Shown here: in pieces, positions 9,653 to 19,260 of the stretch
Numbering within the stretch: the stretch's first letter is position 1
How the letters are laid out: the number at the start of each line of letters is the position of its first letter
Assembly: GCA_016867975.1 (NCBI GenBank)
Contig: VGIC01000002.1
Span: 38,648 to 102,647, forward strand
Source: Betaproteobacteria bacterium
GTDB taxonomy: Bacteria; Pseudomonadota; Gammaproteobacteria; Burkholderiales; Methylophilaceae
Direction of reading: 5' to 3'
Length of the DNA stretch: 64,000 nt
Translations under genes and position numbers: made by a program
The notes under the pieces: model-generated
Told to the model about the DNA's origin: nothing
What the model saw: the letters and a program-made list of their open reading frames with translations, nothing else
Database searches by the model: none

Positions 9653-9737
9653 GGAGGGGTGGCCGAGTGGTTAAAGGCGACGGACTGTAAATCCGTTCTC
9701 TCAGAGTACGAAGGTTCGAATCCTTCCCCCTCCACCA
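9653..9737 (+). tRNA. tRNA-Tyr (anticodon GUA)
   Basis: This is an 85-nt class II tRNA with a long variable arm and encoded CCA. The anticodon loop CTGTAAA gives GTA, which reads TAY codons. The acceptor stem GGAGGGG pairs with CCCCTCC. Confidence 0.97.
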
Positions 9738-9796
9738 ATGTATTTAGTGTATTTAGTTTTGAGCTGTAAGCGTGGGCTTTAAGTTTGTATCGGTGC

Positions 9797-9872
9797 GCGG
9801 GTGTAGCTCAGCTGGTAGAGCACTTGCCTTCCAAGCAAGATGTCGCGAGTTCGAACCTCGTCGCCCGCTCCA
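9797..9872 (+). tRNA. tRNA-Gly (anticodon UCC)
   Basis: This is a 76-nt cloverleaf with encoded CCA. The anticodon loop CTTCCAA gives TCC, which reads GGA and GGG. The acceptor stem has one G-U pair. Confidence 0.97.
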
Positions 9873-9894
9873 ATTGGCTGGGTAGCATTTGAAT

Positions 9895-9969
<75 letters not shown>

Positions 9970-10050
9970 TAAATTTGATGGTAATTTGAGCAAGTTTTAT
10001 TAATTTTAATAAAACTTATGGTTAATAAAATATTGTAAAGGACTTGAGTA

Positions 10051-11241
10051 ATGGCAAAAGGTAAATTTGAACGGACCAAGCCGCACGTTAACGTAGGCAC
10101 GATTGGCCACGTAGACCACGGTAAGACAACACTGACAGCGGCGATCACCACTGTATTGACGAAGAAATTTGGCGGCGAAGCGAAAGCCTACGACCAAATT
10201 GACGCGGCTCCAGAAGAAAAGGCACGTGGTATTACCATTAACACAGCCCACGTAGAATACGAAACAGCCACCCGCCACTACGCACACGTAGACTGCCCAG
10301 GCCACGCTGACTATGTTAAAAACATGATTACTGGCGCAGCGCAAATGGACGGCGCCATCTTAGTATGTTCAGCCGCTGACGGCCCAATGCCACAAACACG
10401 TGAACACATCCTGTTAGCACGTCAAGTAGGCGTACCCTACATCGTGGTATACCTCAACAAAGCAGACCTGGTTGACGACGCAGAGCTGCTAGAACTCGTA
10501 GAAATGGAAGTGCGAGACCTGCTCAGCAAATACGACTTCCCAGGTGACGACACCCCAATCATCAAAGGCTCAGCACGTCTAGCCCTTGAAGGCGACCAAT
10601 CAGAAATCGGCGAAGCCTCAATCTTCCGATTGGCAGAAGCCCTAGACACCTACATCCCAATGCCAGAACGCGCCATTGACGGCACATTCCTGATGCCAGT
10701 AGAAGACGTATTCTCAATCTCAGGTCGTGGTACCGTAGTCACAGGACGTATTGAGCGCGGCATTGTCAAAGTCGGCGACGAAATTGAAATTGTAGGCATC
10801 AAACCAACCCTGAAAACCACCTGTACTGGTGTAGAAATGTTCCGCAAACTGCTCGACCAAGGTCAAGCAGGCGACAACGTAGGCGTATTACTCCGTGGTA
10901 CAAAACGTGAAGAAGTAGAACGTGGTCAAGTATTGGCTAAAGCTGGCTCAATCAAACCACACACCAAATTCACAGCAGAAATCTACGTATTGGGTAAAGA
11001 CGAAGGTGGACGTCACACCCCATTCTTCCAAGGCTACCGCCCACAATTCTACTTCCGTACCACAGACGTTACGGGCGCAGTAGAATTGCCGGCAGGCACA
11101 GAAATGGTAATGCCAGGTGACAACGTTTCTATCACTGTGACATTGATTGCACCGATTGCGATGGAAGAAGGCTTACGCTTTGCGATTCGTGAAGGCGGCC
11201 GTACTGTTGGTGCGGGTGTCGTAGCTAAAATTATCGAGTAA
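10051..11241 (+). CDS. tuf: Elongation factor Tu (copy 1, tRNA-operon copy)
   Basis: EF-Tu is the GTPase that delivers aminoacyl-tRNA to the ribosomal A site. The 396-residue protein shows P-loop GHVDHGKT, the [12 protein letters not shown] switch I, DCPGHADY switch II and NKADL. It corresponds in position to E. coli tufB, downstream of the Thr-Tyr-Gly-Thr tRNAs. The protein is identical to the copy at 26873, and on reading the DNA also appears identical from the ATG to three bases past the stop. Codon use is strongly biased, as expected for one of the most abundant proteins. Confidence 0.98.
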   Translation: MAKGKFERTKPHVNVGTIGHVDHGKTTLTAAITTVLTKKFGGEAKAYDQIDAAPEEKARGITINTAHVEYETATRHYAHVDCPGHADYVKNMITGAAQMDGAILVCSAADGPMPQTREHILLARQVGVPYIVVYLNKADLVDDAELLELVEMEVRDLLSKYDFPGDDTPIIKGSARLALEGDQSEIGEASIFRLAEALDTYIPMPERAIDGTFLMPVEDVFSISGRGTVVTGRIERGIVKVGDEIEIVGIKPTLKTTCTGVEMFRKLLDQGQAGDNVGVLLRGTKREEVERGQVLAKAGSIKPHTKFTAEIYVLGKDEGGRHTPFFQGYRPQFYFRTTDVTGAVELPAGTEMVMPGDNVSITVTLIAPIAMEEGLRFAIREGGRTVGAGVVAKIIE

Positions 11242-11251
11242 TTTAGTATTA

Positions 11252-11285
11252 AAAAAGCCGCGCCAGCAACCCGGCGTGGCTTTTT
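11252..11285 (+). terminator. Rho-independent terminator after tuf copy 1
   Basis: AAAAAGCCGCGCC (11252-11264) pairs with GGCGTGGCTTTTT (11273-11285) over 13 bp with one G-U wobble, around an 8-nt loop and ending in a T-tract. It separates tuf from tRNA-Trp. Confidence 0.85.
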
Positions 11286-11320
11286 AACTTTAAGGTTCAG
11301 CGTATTGTTCCTTAAATGAT

Positions 11321-11396
11321 AGGCCAATAGCTCAATTGGTAGAGTATCGGTCTCCAAAACCGAGGGTTGGGGGTTCGAGACCCTCTTGGCCTGCCA
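11321..11396 (+). tRNA. tRNA-Trp (anticodon CCA)
   Basis: This is a 76-nt cloverleaf with encoded CCA. The anticodon loop CTCCAAA gives CCA, which reads TGG. It sits between tuf and secE, the usual place in betaproteobacteria. Confidence 0.97.
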
Positions 11397-11430
11397 AAAT
11401 TATAGTAGTAAGGATCTGACTATGTGAAAT

Positions 11431-11461
11431 GACTGGAAGTTTTGAGCTTCCAGTCTTTTTT
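11431..11461 (+). terminator. Rho-independent terminator after tRNA-Trp
   Basis: GACTGGAAG (11431-11439) pairs perfectly with CTTCCAGTC (11447-11455) around a 7-nt loop and is followed by six T. It implies that secE-nusG has its own promoter in the next 60 bp. No strong one is visible; TTGCTT about 17 bp before ATGATA is a weak candidate. Confidence 0.88.
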
Positions 11462-11524
11462 GCTTGTTTAAAATCTATTGGAATGATAGTCACTGGTACT
11501 TCAGTGTTTATTTTTAAGTGAATT

Positions 11525-11872
11525 ATGGTCAACAAAATTAAAATGCTTGCGGCGGTGTTGCTGCTAGTGGCCGGGTTGGCAGGATTTTACCTGCTGGCAG
11601 ATAAGGCGCTAGTGTTACGTATATTGGCGGTTATGGCTGGTTTGGTTGCTGCTATTGCCGTGCTTCGCACCACGCCGTTAGGGCAGCAGGCGCTGAGTTT
11701 TGTCGGGGACGCTGTTTTAGAGGCTCGTAAAGTGGTATGGCCCACGCGCAAGGAGACGATTCAAACGACCTTAGTCGTGTTTGCGTTGGTGGTGGTGATG
11801 GCCGCATTTTTGGCTGTTGTTGATATTGGTTTTGCCTACATGGTGAAATCGTTAATGGGACGAGGCGCGTAA
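11525..11872 (+). CDS. secE: SecE, preprotein translocase subunit
   Basis: SecE is the small membrane clamp of the SecYEG channel. The 115-residue protein has three predicted membrane helices (about 5-25, 32-48 and 85-108), the E. coli-like long form. The conserved amphipathic segment [13 protein letters not shown] precedes the last helix and is the family signature. Its stop overlaps the nusG start by one base (TAATG), a sign of translational coupling. Confidence 0.95.
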   Translation: MVNKIKMLAAVLLLVAGLAGFYLLADKALVLRILAVMAGLVAAIAVLRTTPLGQQALSFVGDAVLEARKVVWPTRKETIQTTLVVFALVVVMAAFLAVVDIGFAYMVKSLMGRGA

Positions 11873-12408
11873 TGAGTATGAAGTGGTACGCGGTGCAGGC
11901 TTTCTCTGGATTTGAGAAGTCCGTGCAAAAGGGTTTGGAAGAGCGTGTGGCTCGTGCGGGCTTGCAGGATCAGTTTGGTCAGATTCTGGTTCCAATCGAG
12001 GAAGTTATTGAAATGAAGGCGGGGCAGAAAACTATTTCTGAGCGCAAGTTGTACCCAGGGTATGTGCTTGTTCAGATGAATATGTCTGATGAGACTTGGC
12101 ATTTGGTTAAGAGTACGCCGCGCGTCACAGCCTTTATTGGAGGTAGTGCACAGAAGCCTACGCCAATCAAAGACAAAGAGGTGGATATTATCTTGCAGCG
12201 TATTGACGACAGCAAGAGCAACCCGACTCAGAAACTTACCTTTGATAAGGGTGAGTCTGTTCGCATCACTGATGGACCATTTAAAGATTTCTCTGGGGGT
12301 GTCGAAGAAGTTAATTACGAAAAAAGCAAGTTGCGTGTTTCCGTGGTTATATTTGGTCGTTCTACTCTGGTTGAGTTGGAGTTCAGTCAAGTAGAGAAGG
12401 AAGTTTAG
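11872..12408 (+). CDS. nusG: NusG, transcription elongation/antitermination factor
   Basis: NusG binds RNA polymerase through its N-terminal domain and couples it to the ribosome or Rho through a C-terminal KOW domain. The 178-residue product shows [12 protein letters not shown], the PGYVLVQM core and the [16 protein letters not shown] segment. The start overlaps the secE stop; an alternative ATG six bases later would begin MKWYAV. The partner secE and the ribosomal genes downstream are the conserved order. Confidence 0.96.
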   Translation: MSMKWYAVQAFSGFEKSVQKGLEERVARAGLQDQFGQILVPIEEVIEMKAGQKTISERKLYPGYVLVQMNMSDETWHLVKSTPRVTAFIGGSAQKPTPIKDKEVDIILQRIDDSKSNPTQKLTFDKGESVRITDGPFKDFSGGVEEVNYEKSKLRVSVVIFGRSTLVELEFSQVEKEV

Positions 12409-12471
12409 TAGTAGTGTTTATCAACGGGGAGCTTATTTTTAAGCGTTTGGACCCATTTTAGGAGTAATAGC

Positions 12472-12903
12472 ATGGCAAAGAAAGTTATTGGCTATATCAA
12501 GCTGCAGATTCCTGCAGGTAAGGCTAATCCAAGTCCTCCAGTTGGCCCAGCGTTGGGTCAGCGTGGTTTGAATATCATGGAATTCTGTAAGGCATTTAAT
12601 GCTGCGACACAGGGTGTAGAGCCAGGTCTGCCAATTCCAGTAGTGATTACAGCATTTGCTGATAAGAGCTTCACTTTTGTGATGAAGACGCCTCCAGCCA
12701 CAATTCTAATTAAGAAAGCGGCTGGTCTCACCAAGGGTTCTTCACGTCCACATACAGATAAAGTTGGAAAGATTACACGTAAGCAAGCTGAGGAAATCGC
12801 GACCACCAAGAAGCCTGATTTAACGGCGGCAGATATGGATGCTGCGGTACGTACTATCGCTGGTAGCGCTCGTAGCATGGGTATTGAAGTGGAGGGGGTG
12901 TAA
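12472..12903 (+). CDS. rplK: 50S ribosomal protein L11
   Basis: L11 binds the GTPase-associated centre of 23S rRNA at the base of the L7/L12 stalk. The 143-residue length is standard. The N-terminal domain carries the [21 protein letters not shown] segment, including the proline-rich thiostrepton-contact region, and the C-terminal RNA-binding domain ends in the usual [15 protein letters not shown] sits seven bases before the ATG. rplA begins 1 bp after its stop. Confidence 0.97.
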   Translation: MAKKVIGYIKLQIPAGKANPSPPVGPALGQRGLNIMEFCKAFNAATQGVEPGLPIPVVITAFADKSFTFVMKTPPATILIKKAAGLTKGSSRPHTDKVGKITRKQAEEIATTKKPDLTAADMDAAVRTIAGSARSMGIEVEGV

Positions 12904-12904
12904 C

Positions 12905-13591
12905 ATGGCTAAAAGAATCAATGCGTTACGTGCAAAAGTAGATCGCAACAAATTGTATCCAGTTGCCGAAGGTTTGGCGCTGGTGAAAGAGAATGCCACA
13001 GCAAAATTCAATGAATCAATTGATGCGGTTGTTAACTTAGGTATCGATGCACGTAAGTCGGATCAACTCGTGCGTGGTGCTTTGGTGTTGCCAAACGGGA
13101 CTGGTAAAACAACACGTGTGGCTGTGTTCGCGCAAGGAGCCCAAGCCGAGGCGGCAAAAGCGGCGGGTGCTGACATCGTTGGTTTTGAAGACTTGGCTGA
13201 GCAAGTTAAAGCTGGTCAAATGGATTTTGATGTTGTGATTGCAACGCCAGATGCAATGCGTATTGTGGGTGCTCTAGGTCAAGTGTTGGGTCCTCGTGGT
13301 CTGATGCCAAACCCGAAGGTGGGTACTGTGACACCTGACGCAGCAACAGCGGTTAAAAACGCTAAAGCGGGTCAAGTGCAATATCGTACAGACAAGGGTG
13401 GTATCGTGCACTGTACGATTGGCCGCGCATCTTTTTCAGTAGAGCAGTTGCAAGGTAACTTGACTGCGTTGGTGGAGGCTTTGAATAAAGCGAAACCAGC
13501 TTCAAGTAAAGGGATTTATCTGAAGAAGTTGTCAGTATCTAGCACCATGGGTGCTGGTGTACGCGTAGATCAAGCGAGCTTGACTGCGTAA
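12905..13591 (+). CDS. rplA: 50S ribosomal protein L1
   Basis: L1 forms the mobile L1 stalk near the E site and in many bacteria represses its own rplKA mRNA. The 228-residue protein begins [12 protein letters not shown] at ATG 12905. The ORF track extends it 22 codons upstream inside rplK, which is not supported. The conserved [15 protein letters not shown] signature is present in the centre. A strong hairpin follows the stop after 7 bp. Confidence 0.97.
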   Translation: MAKRINALRAKVDRNKLYPVAEGLALVKENATAKFNESIDAVVNLGIDARKSDQLVRGALVLPNGTGKTTRVAVFAQGAQAEAAKAAGADIVGFEDLAEQVKAGQMDFDVVIATPDAMRIVGALGQVLGPRGLMPNPKVGTVTPDAATAVKNAKAGQVQYRTDKGGIVHCTIGRASFSVEQLQGNLTALVEALNKAKPASSKGIYLKKLSVSSTMGAGVRVDQASLTA

Positions 13592-13598
13592 TTGGATG

Positions 13599-13628
13599 TT
13601 GAACAAGGCGGCTTGCCGCCTTGTTCAA
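13599..13628 (+). terminator. Strong hairpin after rplA
   Basis: TTGAACAAGGCGG (13599-13611) pairs perfectly with CCGCCTTGTTCAA (13616-13628) around CTTG, 13 bp. The following bases are A-rich and not T-rich, so it is not a textbook intrinsic terminator on this strand. It probably limits read-through from rplKA into rplJL or marks an RNA processing site. Confidence 0.6.
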
Positions 13629-13683
13629 AAAGAGCTTTGGGCTTGCTTTGCTGATGAATGTTTAGTTTGTCCGTGAAGTGAGG

Positions 13684-13912
13684 TTGTCAAAGACCGTAGG
13701 TGCCGTATTGGTTTAATGTAAGTGATTTAAATGGGTAGACCGTGTTTTTCTTCTCACTTGATTCAACTTAGACCTACGCAGATGGCGTATCCCTAGACAG
13801 GATTGATTCCTGATGACAGGTCGCCGAAAAAGTGGCTTGTACGATTGATTAATTGTATGAGCTGATTCCGACTTAGCAATAAGTCGGAGATTTTAACGGA
13901 GGGAGAGAGACC
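13684..13912 (+). promoter_or_regulatory. rplJL mRNA leader with nested stems (probable L10-binding regulatory region)
   Basis: The 300-bp gap before rplJ has no gene but a nested structure. CGTAGGT (13695-13701) pairs with ACCTACG (13772-13778), enclosing AAGTGA (13720-13725) with TCACTT (13754-13759). A perfect 9-bp hairpin TCCGACTTA/TAAGTCGGA with loop GCAA (13867-13888) stands just before the Shine-Dalgarno. In E. coli the L10-L12 complex represses translation through a structured rplJ leader at this place. That the same happens here is inference from position and pairing. Confidence 0.6.
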
Positions 13913-14404
13913 TTGAGTCTAAATCTTACAGAGAAAAAAGAAGTCGTTGCTGAAGTGAGTGCGCAAGTTGCACAAGCACAGGCAATTGTTCTTGCTGAGT
14001 ACCGTGGCATAGGCGTGGCTGACATGACTACACTGCGTGCAGATGCTCGAAATGCAGGTGTTTACCTGCGTGTGTTGAAAAACACACTGGTGCGTCGTGC
14101 AGTGGAGGGCACGCCATTTTCAGCATTAGCTGACAGTATGGTAGGTCCTCTGGTGTTCGGTATTTCTACAGACCCAGTGGCAGCAGCAAAGGTAATGAAT
14201 AATTTTGCAAAAGCCAATGACAAGTTTGTAATCAAAGCAGGTGCAGTGCCTAATCAGTTGATGGATGTTGCTGGCGTTCAAGCGTTGGCATCTACATTGG
14301 GTCGTGAAGAGCTGCTCGCTAAGTTTGCGCGTACGCTCAACGAAGTGCCAACCAAGTTCGCACGTGCGATGGCGGCAATTCGTGATGCGAAAGAGGCTGC
14401 TTAA
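13913..14404 (+). CDS. rplJ: 50S ribosomal protein L10
   Basis: L10 anchors the L7/L12 dimers to the ribosome. The 163-residue protein begins at a TTG codon ([15 protein letters not shown]), which aligns with the E. coli start MALNLQDKQ. GGAGG lies 10 bases upstream and no in-frame ATG is nearby. A non-ATG start on an abundant ribosomal protein fits translational control through the structured leader. rplL follows after 45 bp. Confidence 0.95.
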   Translation: MSLNLTEKKEVVAEVSAQVAQAQAIVLAEYRGIGVADMTTLRADARNAGVYLRVLKNTLVRRAVEGTPFSALADSMVGPLVFGISTDPVAAAKVMNNFAKANDKFVIKAGAVPNQLMDVAGVQALASTLGREELLAKFARTLNEVPTKFARAMAAIRDAKEAA

Positions 14405-14449
14405 CTCAACTTAATTCAGTAACATTTTTAATTTTAGGGAATATTCAAA

Positions 14450-14824
14450 ATGGCAATTTCAAATGCAGATATTTTAGACGCAGTTGGTGCAATGTCAGTG
14501 TTAGAGCTGACAGCATTTATCAAAGAAATCGAAGAGAAGTTCGGTGTTTCAGCTGCAGCGGTAGCAGTTGCAGCTGGGGGTGCAGCGGCTCCTGCAGCGG
14601 CAGCTACTGAGCAAACAGAATTCAACGTGGTTCTGCTGAGCGCTGGCGAACAAAAAGTTGGTGTGATTAAAGCTGTGCGTGAGTTGACTGGTTTAGGCTT
14701 GAAAGAAGCTAAAGACTTGGTTGATGGCGCACCAAAAACAATCAAAGAAGGTGTTTCTAAAGCTGACGCTGATGCGGCACTGAAGAAATTGATTGAAGCT
14801 GGCGCAACTGGCGAAATCAAATAA
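14450..14824 (+). CDS. rplL: 50S ribosomal protein L7/L12
   Basis: L7/L12 is the multicopy stalk protein that recruits translational GTPases. Its 124 residues show the N-terminal dimerisation helix, an alanine-rich flexible hinge ([18 protein letters not shown]) and the conserved C-terminal domain with [27 protein letters not shown]. It is the second gene of the rplJL pair and is followed by two hairpins before rpoB. Confidence 0.97.
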   Translation: MAISNADILDAVGAMSVLELTAFIKEIEEKFGVSAAAVAVAAGGAAAPAAAATEQTEFNVVLLSAGEQKVGVIKAVRELTGLGLKEAKDLVDGAPKTIKEGVSKADADAALKKLIEAGATGEIK

Positions 14825-14869
14825 TACATTGACTAATGTATGAAATAGGCTGACGGGAAACCGTCAGCC
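14824..14869 (+). terminator. Tandem hairpins in the rplL-rpoB gap (attenuator)
   Basis: Hairpin one is ATACATT/AATGTAT with a GACT loop (14824-14841). Hairpin two is GGCTGACGG/CCGTCAGCC with a GAAA tetraloop (14848-14869), 9 perfect bp. The U-tract is poor (TTATGCATTTT). In E. coli a partial attenuator in this gap lowers rpoBC relative to rplJL, and this pair is in the right place for the same job. Confidence 0.6.
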
Positions 14870-14937
14870 TTATGCATTTTGTAATGCGGTGTATATGTAA
14901 CGAGTTGTAATTGTTTTGTTTTTAGGGCGCCGCAAAA

Positions 14938-14963
14938 GAATGTATTGATAGAAGTGCCCTTGT
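14938..14963 (+). repeat. Short dispersed repeat, copy A
   Basis: The core AATGTATTGATAGAAGT followed by one variable base and CCCT occurs here, in the rplL-rpoB gap, and again at about 51026-51047. The core is exact and extends on both sides with few differences. Its role is unknown. Confidence 0.5.
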
Positions 14964-15076
14964 AGTAGTTAAGACCTTCAGTGGAACGTGACTGAGGTTA
15001 GAGGTGAAAATACTTACGTAGTGGATGTAGTGCAAAAAAGTATTTTAATTTCTGCCCTCAAACATTAGGAGACGCA

Positions 15077-18000
15077 ATGAGCTATTCCTTTACCGAAAAA
15101 AAACGCCTTCGTAAAAGTTTCGCTAAACGCGAAAAAGTGCAAGACATTCCCTATTTGCTAGCGATGCAATTGGAGTCTTACAAGGCCTTTTTACAAGCAG
15201 ACATTCCTGCGGATAAACGTAAGAATGATGGTCTGCAATCAACTTTCAATTCCGTCTTTCCAATGGTTAGCCATTCAGGCAATGCGCGTTTGGATTATGT
15301 GAGCTATCAACTGGGTGCCGAACCTTTCGATGTGAAGGAATGTCAGCAACGTGGTCTTACCTATGCGGCGCCTTTGCGCGTCAAAGTGCGTTTGACCATT
15401 ATGGATAAAGAAGCCTCTAAGCCGACTGTGAAAGAGGTTAAAGAGCAAGAAGTTTACATGGGCGAGTTGCCTTTGATGACAGAGAATGGCTCGTTTGTGA
15501 TTAATGGTACTGAGCGTGTGATCGTATCTCAGCTACACAGAAGTCCAGGTGTTTTCTTTGAGCATGACCGCGGTAAGACTCATAGTTCAGGCAAGCTGCT
15601 GTTCTCTGCACGCATCATTCCTTATCGTGGTTCGTGGCTTGATTTTGAATTTGATCCGAAAGATTATTTGTATTTCCGTATAGACCGTCGTCGCAAGATG
15701 CCGGTGACTATCTTGTTGAAAGCGTTGGGTTACACGCCAGAGCAGATCATCTCAACCTTTTATGATTCCGATACCTTCCATATCAGTAATAAGGGGGTTG
15801 AGTTTTCTGTGGTGCCCGAAAGGCTGCGTGGCGAAGTGGCTAAGTTTGATATTCTGGGCAAAGATGGCTCAGTGATCATAGCCAAGGACAAGCGCATCAC
15901 AGTGAAGCACATACGCGACATGGAAAAAGCGGGAGTGAGTGAGGTTGCTGTACCACAGGATTTCATTCTCGGTCGTGCGGTTGCTAATGCCATCGTCGAC
16001 AAAGAATCCGGTGAAGTGCTTGCTAACGCGAACGATGAAATGACCGAATCACTGTTGGGCAAATTAATCGACGCCGGTGTTACAACGGTCAAGACGCTAT
16101 ACTCTAACGACTTGGACCATGGCGATTATATTTCACAGACCTTACGCATCGATGAGATTCCTGATCAGTACAGTGCACGCGTAGCAATCTACCGTATGAT
16201 GCGCCCAGGTGAGCCACCAACAGAGGAGTCAGTAGAGGCGCTGTTTCAAGGTTTGTTCTTCAGCGAAGAGCGATATGACTTGTCTCGTGTTGGACGTATG
16301 AAGTTTAACCGTCGAGCTTTCCCACAGAAAGCTGAAGAGCGTCAATCTGAGTGGATCAAGCGTTTTTATGAATCAGTGGGCGCGCAGGGCGATGAGGGCG
16401 CTAACGTGCTCTCAAATGATGACATTTTATCGGTGATTGCCGTGTTGCTCGAATTGCGCAATGGCCGTGGCGAAATCGATGATATTGACCATTTGGGGAA
16501 TCGTCGTATCCGCTCTGTAGGTGAGTTGGCAGAGAATCAATTCCGTACAGGCTTGGTGCGTGTAGAGCGTGCTGTGAAGGAGCGTCTGTCTCAGGCTGAG
16601 TCAGACAATTTGATGCCGCATGACTTGATCAATTCTAAGCCAGTATCTAGCGCGATTCGAGAGTTCTTTGGCTCGAGTCAACTGTCACAGTTTATGGATC
16701 AAACTAACCCGTTGTCAGAAATTACGCACAAACGCCGCATTTCCGCACTCGGTCCAGGGGGGCTGACTCGTGAGCGTGCTGGTTTTGAGGTGCGTGACGT
16801 TCATTCCACGCACTATGGTCGCGTATGTCCAATTGAGACTCCTGAGGGACCGAACATTGGTTTGATCAATTCACTGGCACTGTATGCCCGTACCAATGAA
16901 TATGGCTTCTTAGAAACACCATATCGTCGTGTGGCTGGCAATAAAGTGTCTGACACGATTGACTATCTTTCTGCTATTGAAGAAAGTCAATACATGATTG
17001 CGCAGGCGAATACAGATGTAGATGCGAAGAATGTATTCGTGGATGATTTGATTTCTTCTCGTCACCACAATGAATTTATGATGACTCAGCCTGAGCGTGT
17101 TCAATACATGGACGTTGCGCCAGGTCAGATCGTATCTGTCGCGGCATCGCTAATTCCGTTCTTGGAGCATGATGATGCAAACCGTGCGTTGATGGGTGCA
17201 AACATGCAACGTCAAGCTGTACCATGCTTGCGTGCAGAAAAACCAGTGGTGGGTACCGGTATTGAGCGTACCGTTGCGGTTGACTCCGGCACTGTAGTGA
17301 TTGCCCGTCGTGGTGGTGTTGTGGATTACGTCGATTCCGGTCGTATCGTGATTCGTGTGAATGATGAAGAGGCGAAAGCTGGTGAAGTCGGTGTGGATAT
17401 CTACAACCTGACCAAATACACGCGCTCTAATCAGAATACCAACATCAATCAGCGTCCTTTGGTTAAAGTGGGTGACAAGCTCTCTCGCGGTGATGTGATT
17501 GCGGATGGCGCTTCAACTGACATGGGTGAATTGGCACTCGGCCAGAATATGTTGATTGGCTTTATGCCATGGAACGGCTATAACTATGAGGACTCTGTAC
17601 TAATCTCAGAGCGCGTAGTAGCGGATGACCGTTACACATCAATTCACATTGAAGAGTTGTCAGTGGTGGCGCGTGATACCAAACTCGGACCTGAAGAAAT
17701 TACTCAAGATATCTCTAATCTCAGCGAGCGTATGCTGGCGCGTCTGGATGAGGTGGGTATCATTCATATCGGCGCAGAAGTGGAAGCTGGTGACGTTCTG
17801 GTAGGTAAAGTCACGCCAAAAGGCGAAACACAACTGACCCCTGAAGAAAAATTGCTGCGTGCGATTTTTGGTGAAAAAGCATCGGATGTTAAGGATACTT
17901 CACTGCGCGTGCCTTCTGGCATGAGCGGCACGGTGATTGATGTTCAAGTGTTTACGCGTGAAGGTATCGAGCGTGATGCACGTGCGCAACAAATCATTGA

Positions 18001-19249
18001 TGATCAATTGGCGCATTACAAGCAAGACTTGGCTGACCAGATGCGTATCGTTGAAGATGACGCGTTCGGTCGTATCCGTCGCTTGATTGAAGGTAAGGTG
18101 GCTACCGGTGGTCCTAACAAGCTAAAAAAAGGCGAGACATTAACTGCCGAGTATCTAGATGCAGTAGGTCGCTATGATTGGTTTGATATTCGCTTGTCTG
18201 ATGAAGAGACTGCAGTTCAACTGGAACAGTTGAAAGACAGTTTGTCACAAGCACGTGTTGAGTTCGATACACGTTTCGAAGAGAAAAAACGTAAATTGAC
18301 TCAGGGCGATGAGCTGCCACCAGGCGTACAGAAGATGGTAAAAGTGTACTTGGCAGTGAAGCGTCGTATCCAACCAGGTGACAAGATGGCGGGCCGCCAT
18401 GGTAATAAAGGGGTGATTTCAAAAATCTGCCCGGTAGAAGATATGCCACACATGGCGGATGGAACCCCATTGGATATCGTGTTGAATCCGCTGGGCGTTC
18501 CCTCTCGTATGAATATCGGTCAGATTCTGGAAGTGCACTTGGGCTGGGCGGCTAAGGGCTTGGGTCTGCGTATCGAAGAGATGTTGCGTCAAGAAGTGAA
18601 AGTGGCTGAGCTGCGTAAGTTCTTAAACAAGATTTACAACGACAGTACGGGTAAGAAAGAAGATATCAAGTCTTACTCTGATGTGGAGATTGTGGATCTG
18701 GCACAGAATTTGACCAGTGGCGTGCCATTTGCCACTCCTGTGTTTGATGGTGCGGCAGAGTCTGATATTAAAGCGATGCTTGATCTTGCGTACCCGGATG
18801 ACGATGCACGTACAAAACAATTGCAGTTCCATGCAGGCAAGACACAGGTGACCTTGTTTGATGGTCGTACCGGAGAGGCGTTCGAACGTCCAGTGACAGT
18901 GGGTTACATGCACTTCTTGAAACTGCATCACTTGGTCGATGATAAGATGCATGCGCGTTCAACAGGGCCTTATTCATTGGTTACACAGCAGCCATTGGGC
19001 GGTAAAGCCCAATTTGGTGGCCAACGTTTCGGTGAGATGGAGGTTTGGGCGCTGGAAGCTTATGGTGCTTCGTATACCTTGCAAGAGATGTTGACAGTGA
19101 AGTCTGATGACGTCACTGGCCGTACCAAAGTGTATGAAAATATCGTCAAGGGCGAACACAAGATTGATGCAGGCATGCCTGAATCATTCAACGTGCTGGT
19201 GAAAGAAATCCGTTCGCTCGCTATCGACATTGACCTAGACAGAAACTAA
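15077..19249 (+). CDS. rpoB: DNA-directed RNA polymerase subunit beta
   Basis: RpoB forms one pincer and part of the active site of RNA polymerase. At 1390 residues it is full length. The rifampicin region ([18 protein letters not shown], then [13 protein letters not shown]) has the drug-sensitive wild-type residues as far as I can read. The GHNKG-type catalytic loop is seen as [13 protein letters not shown], and the C-terminus carries the [19 protein letters not shown] segment. The ATG at 15077 has TAGGAG upstream. rpoC starts 11 bp after the stop. Confidence 0.98.
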   Translation: MSYSFTEKKRLRKSFAKREKVQDIPYLLAMQLESYKAFLQADIPADKRKNDGLQSTFNSVFPMVSHSGNARLDYVSYQLGAEPFDVKECQQRGLTYAAPLRVKVRLTIMDKEASKPTVKEVKEQEVYMGELPLMTENGSFVINGTERVIVSQLHRSPGVFFEHDRGKTHSSGKLLFSARIIPYRGSWLDFEFDPKDYLYFRIDRRRKMPVTILLKALGYTPEQIISTFYDSDTFHISNKGVEFSVVPERLRGEVAKFDILGKDGSVIIAKDKRITVKHIRDMEKAGVSEVAVPQDFILGRAVANAIVDKESGEVLANANDEMTESLLGKLIDAGVTTVKTLYSNDLDHGDYISQTLRIDEIPDQYSARVAIYRMMRPGEPPTEESVEALFQGLFFSEERYDLSRVGRMKFNRRAFPQKAEERQSEWIKRFYESVGAQGDEGANVLSNDDILSVIAVLLELRNGRGEIDDIDHLGNRRIRSVGELAENQFRTGLVRVERAVKERLSQAESDNLMPHDLINSKPVSSAIREFFGSSQLSQFMDQTNPLSEITHKRRISALGPGGLTRERAGFEVRDVHSTHYGRVCPIETPEGPNIGLINSLALYARTNEYGFLETPYRRVAGNKVSDTIDYLSAIEESQYMIAQANTDVDAKNVFVDDLISSRHHNEFMMTQPERVQYMDVAPGQIVSVAASLIPFLEHDDANRALMGANMQRQAVPCLRAEKPVVGTGIERTVAVDSGTVVIARRGGVVDYVDSGRIVIRVNDEEAKAGEVGVDIYNLTKYTRSNQNTNINQRPLVKVGDKLSRGDVIADGASTDMGELALGQNMLIGFMPWNGYNYEDSVLISERVVADDRYTSIHIEELSVVARDTKLGPEEITQDISNLSERMLARLDEVGIIHIGAEVEAGDVLVGKVTPKGETQLTPEEKLLRAIFGEKASDVKDTSLRVPSGMSGTVIDVQVFTREGIERDARAQQIIDDQLAHYKQDLADQMRIVEDDAFGRIRRLIEGKVATGGPNKLKKGETLTAEYLDAVGRYDWFDIRLSDEETAVQLEQLKDSLSQARVEFDTRFEEKKRKLTQGDELPPGVQKMVKVYLAVKRRIQPGDKMAGRHGNKGVISKICPVEDMPHMADGTPLDIVLNPLGVPSRMNIGQILEVHLGWAAKGLGLRIEEMLRQEVKVAELRKFLNKIYNDSTGKKEDIKSYSDVEIVDLAQNLTSGVPFATPVFDGAAESDIKAMLDLAYPDDDARTKQLQFHAGKTQVTLFDGRTGEAFERPVTVGYMHFLKLHHLVDDKMHARSTGPYSLVTQQPLGGKAQFGGQRFGEMEVWALEAYGASYTLQEMLTVKSDDVTGRTKVYENIVKGEHKIDAGMPESFNVLVKEIRSLAIDIDLDRN

Positions 19250-19260
19250 GGATCATTCAC

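Noticed and set aside
11836-12390. 184-aa minus-strand ORF opposite nusG
   Set aside because: It lies entirely over nusG, has no ribosome site and reads as low-information antisense sequence.
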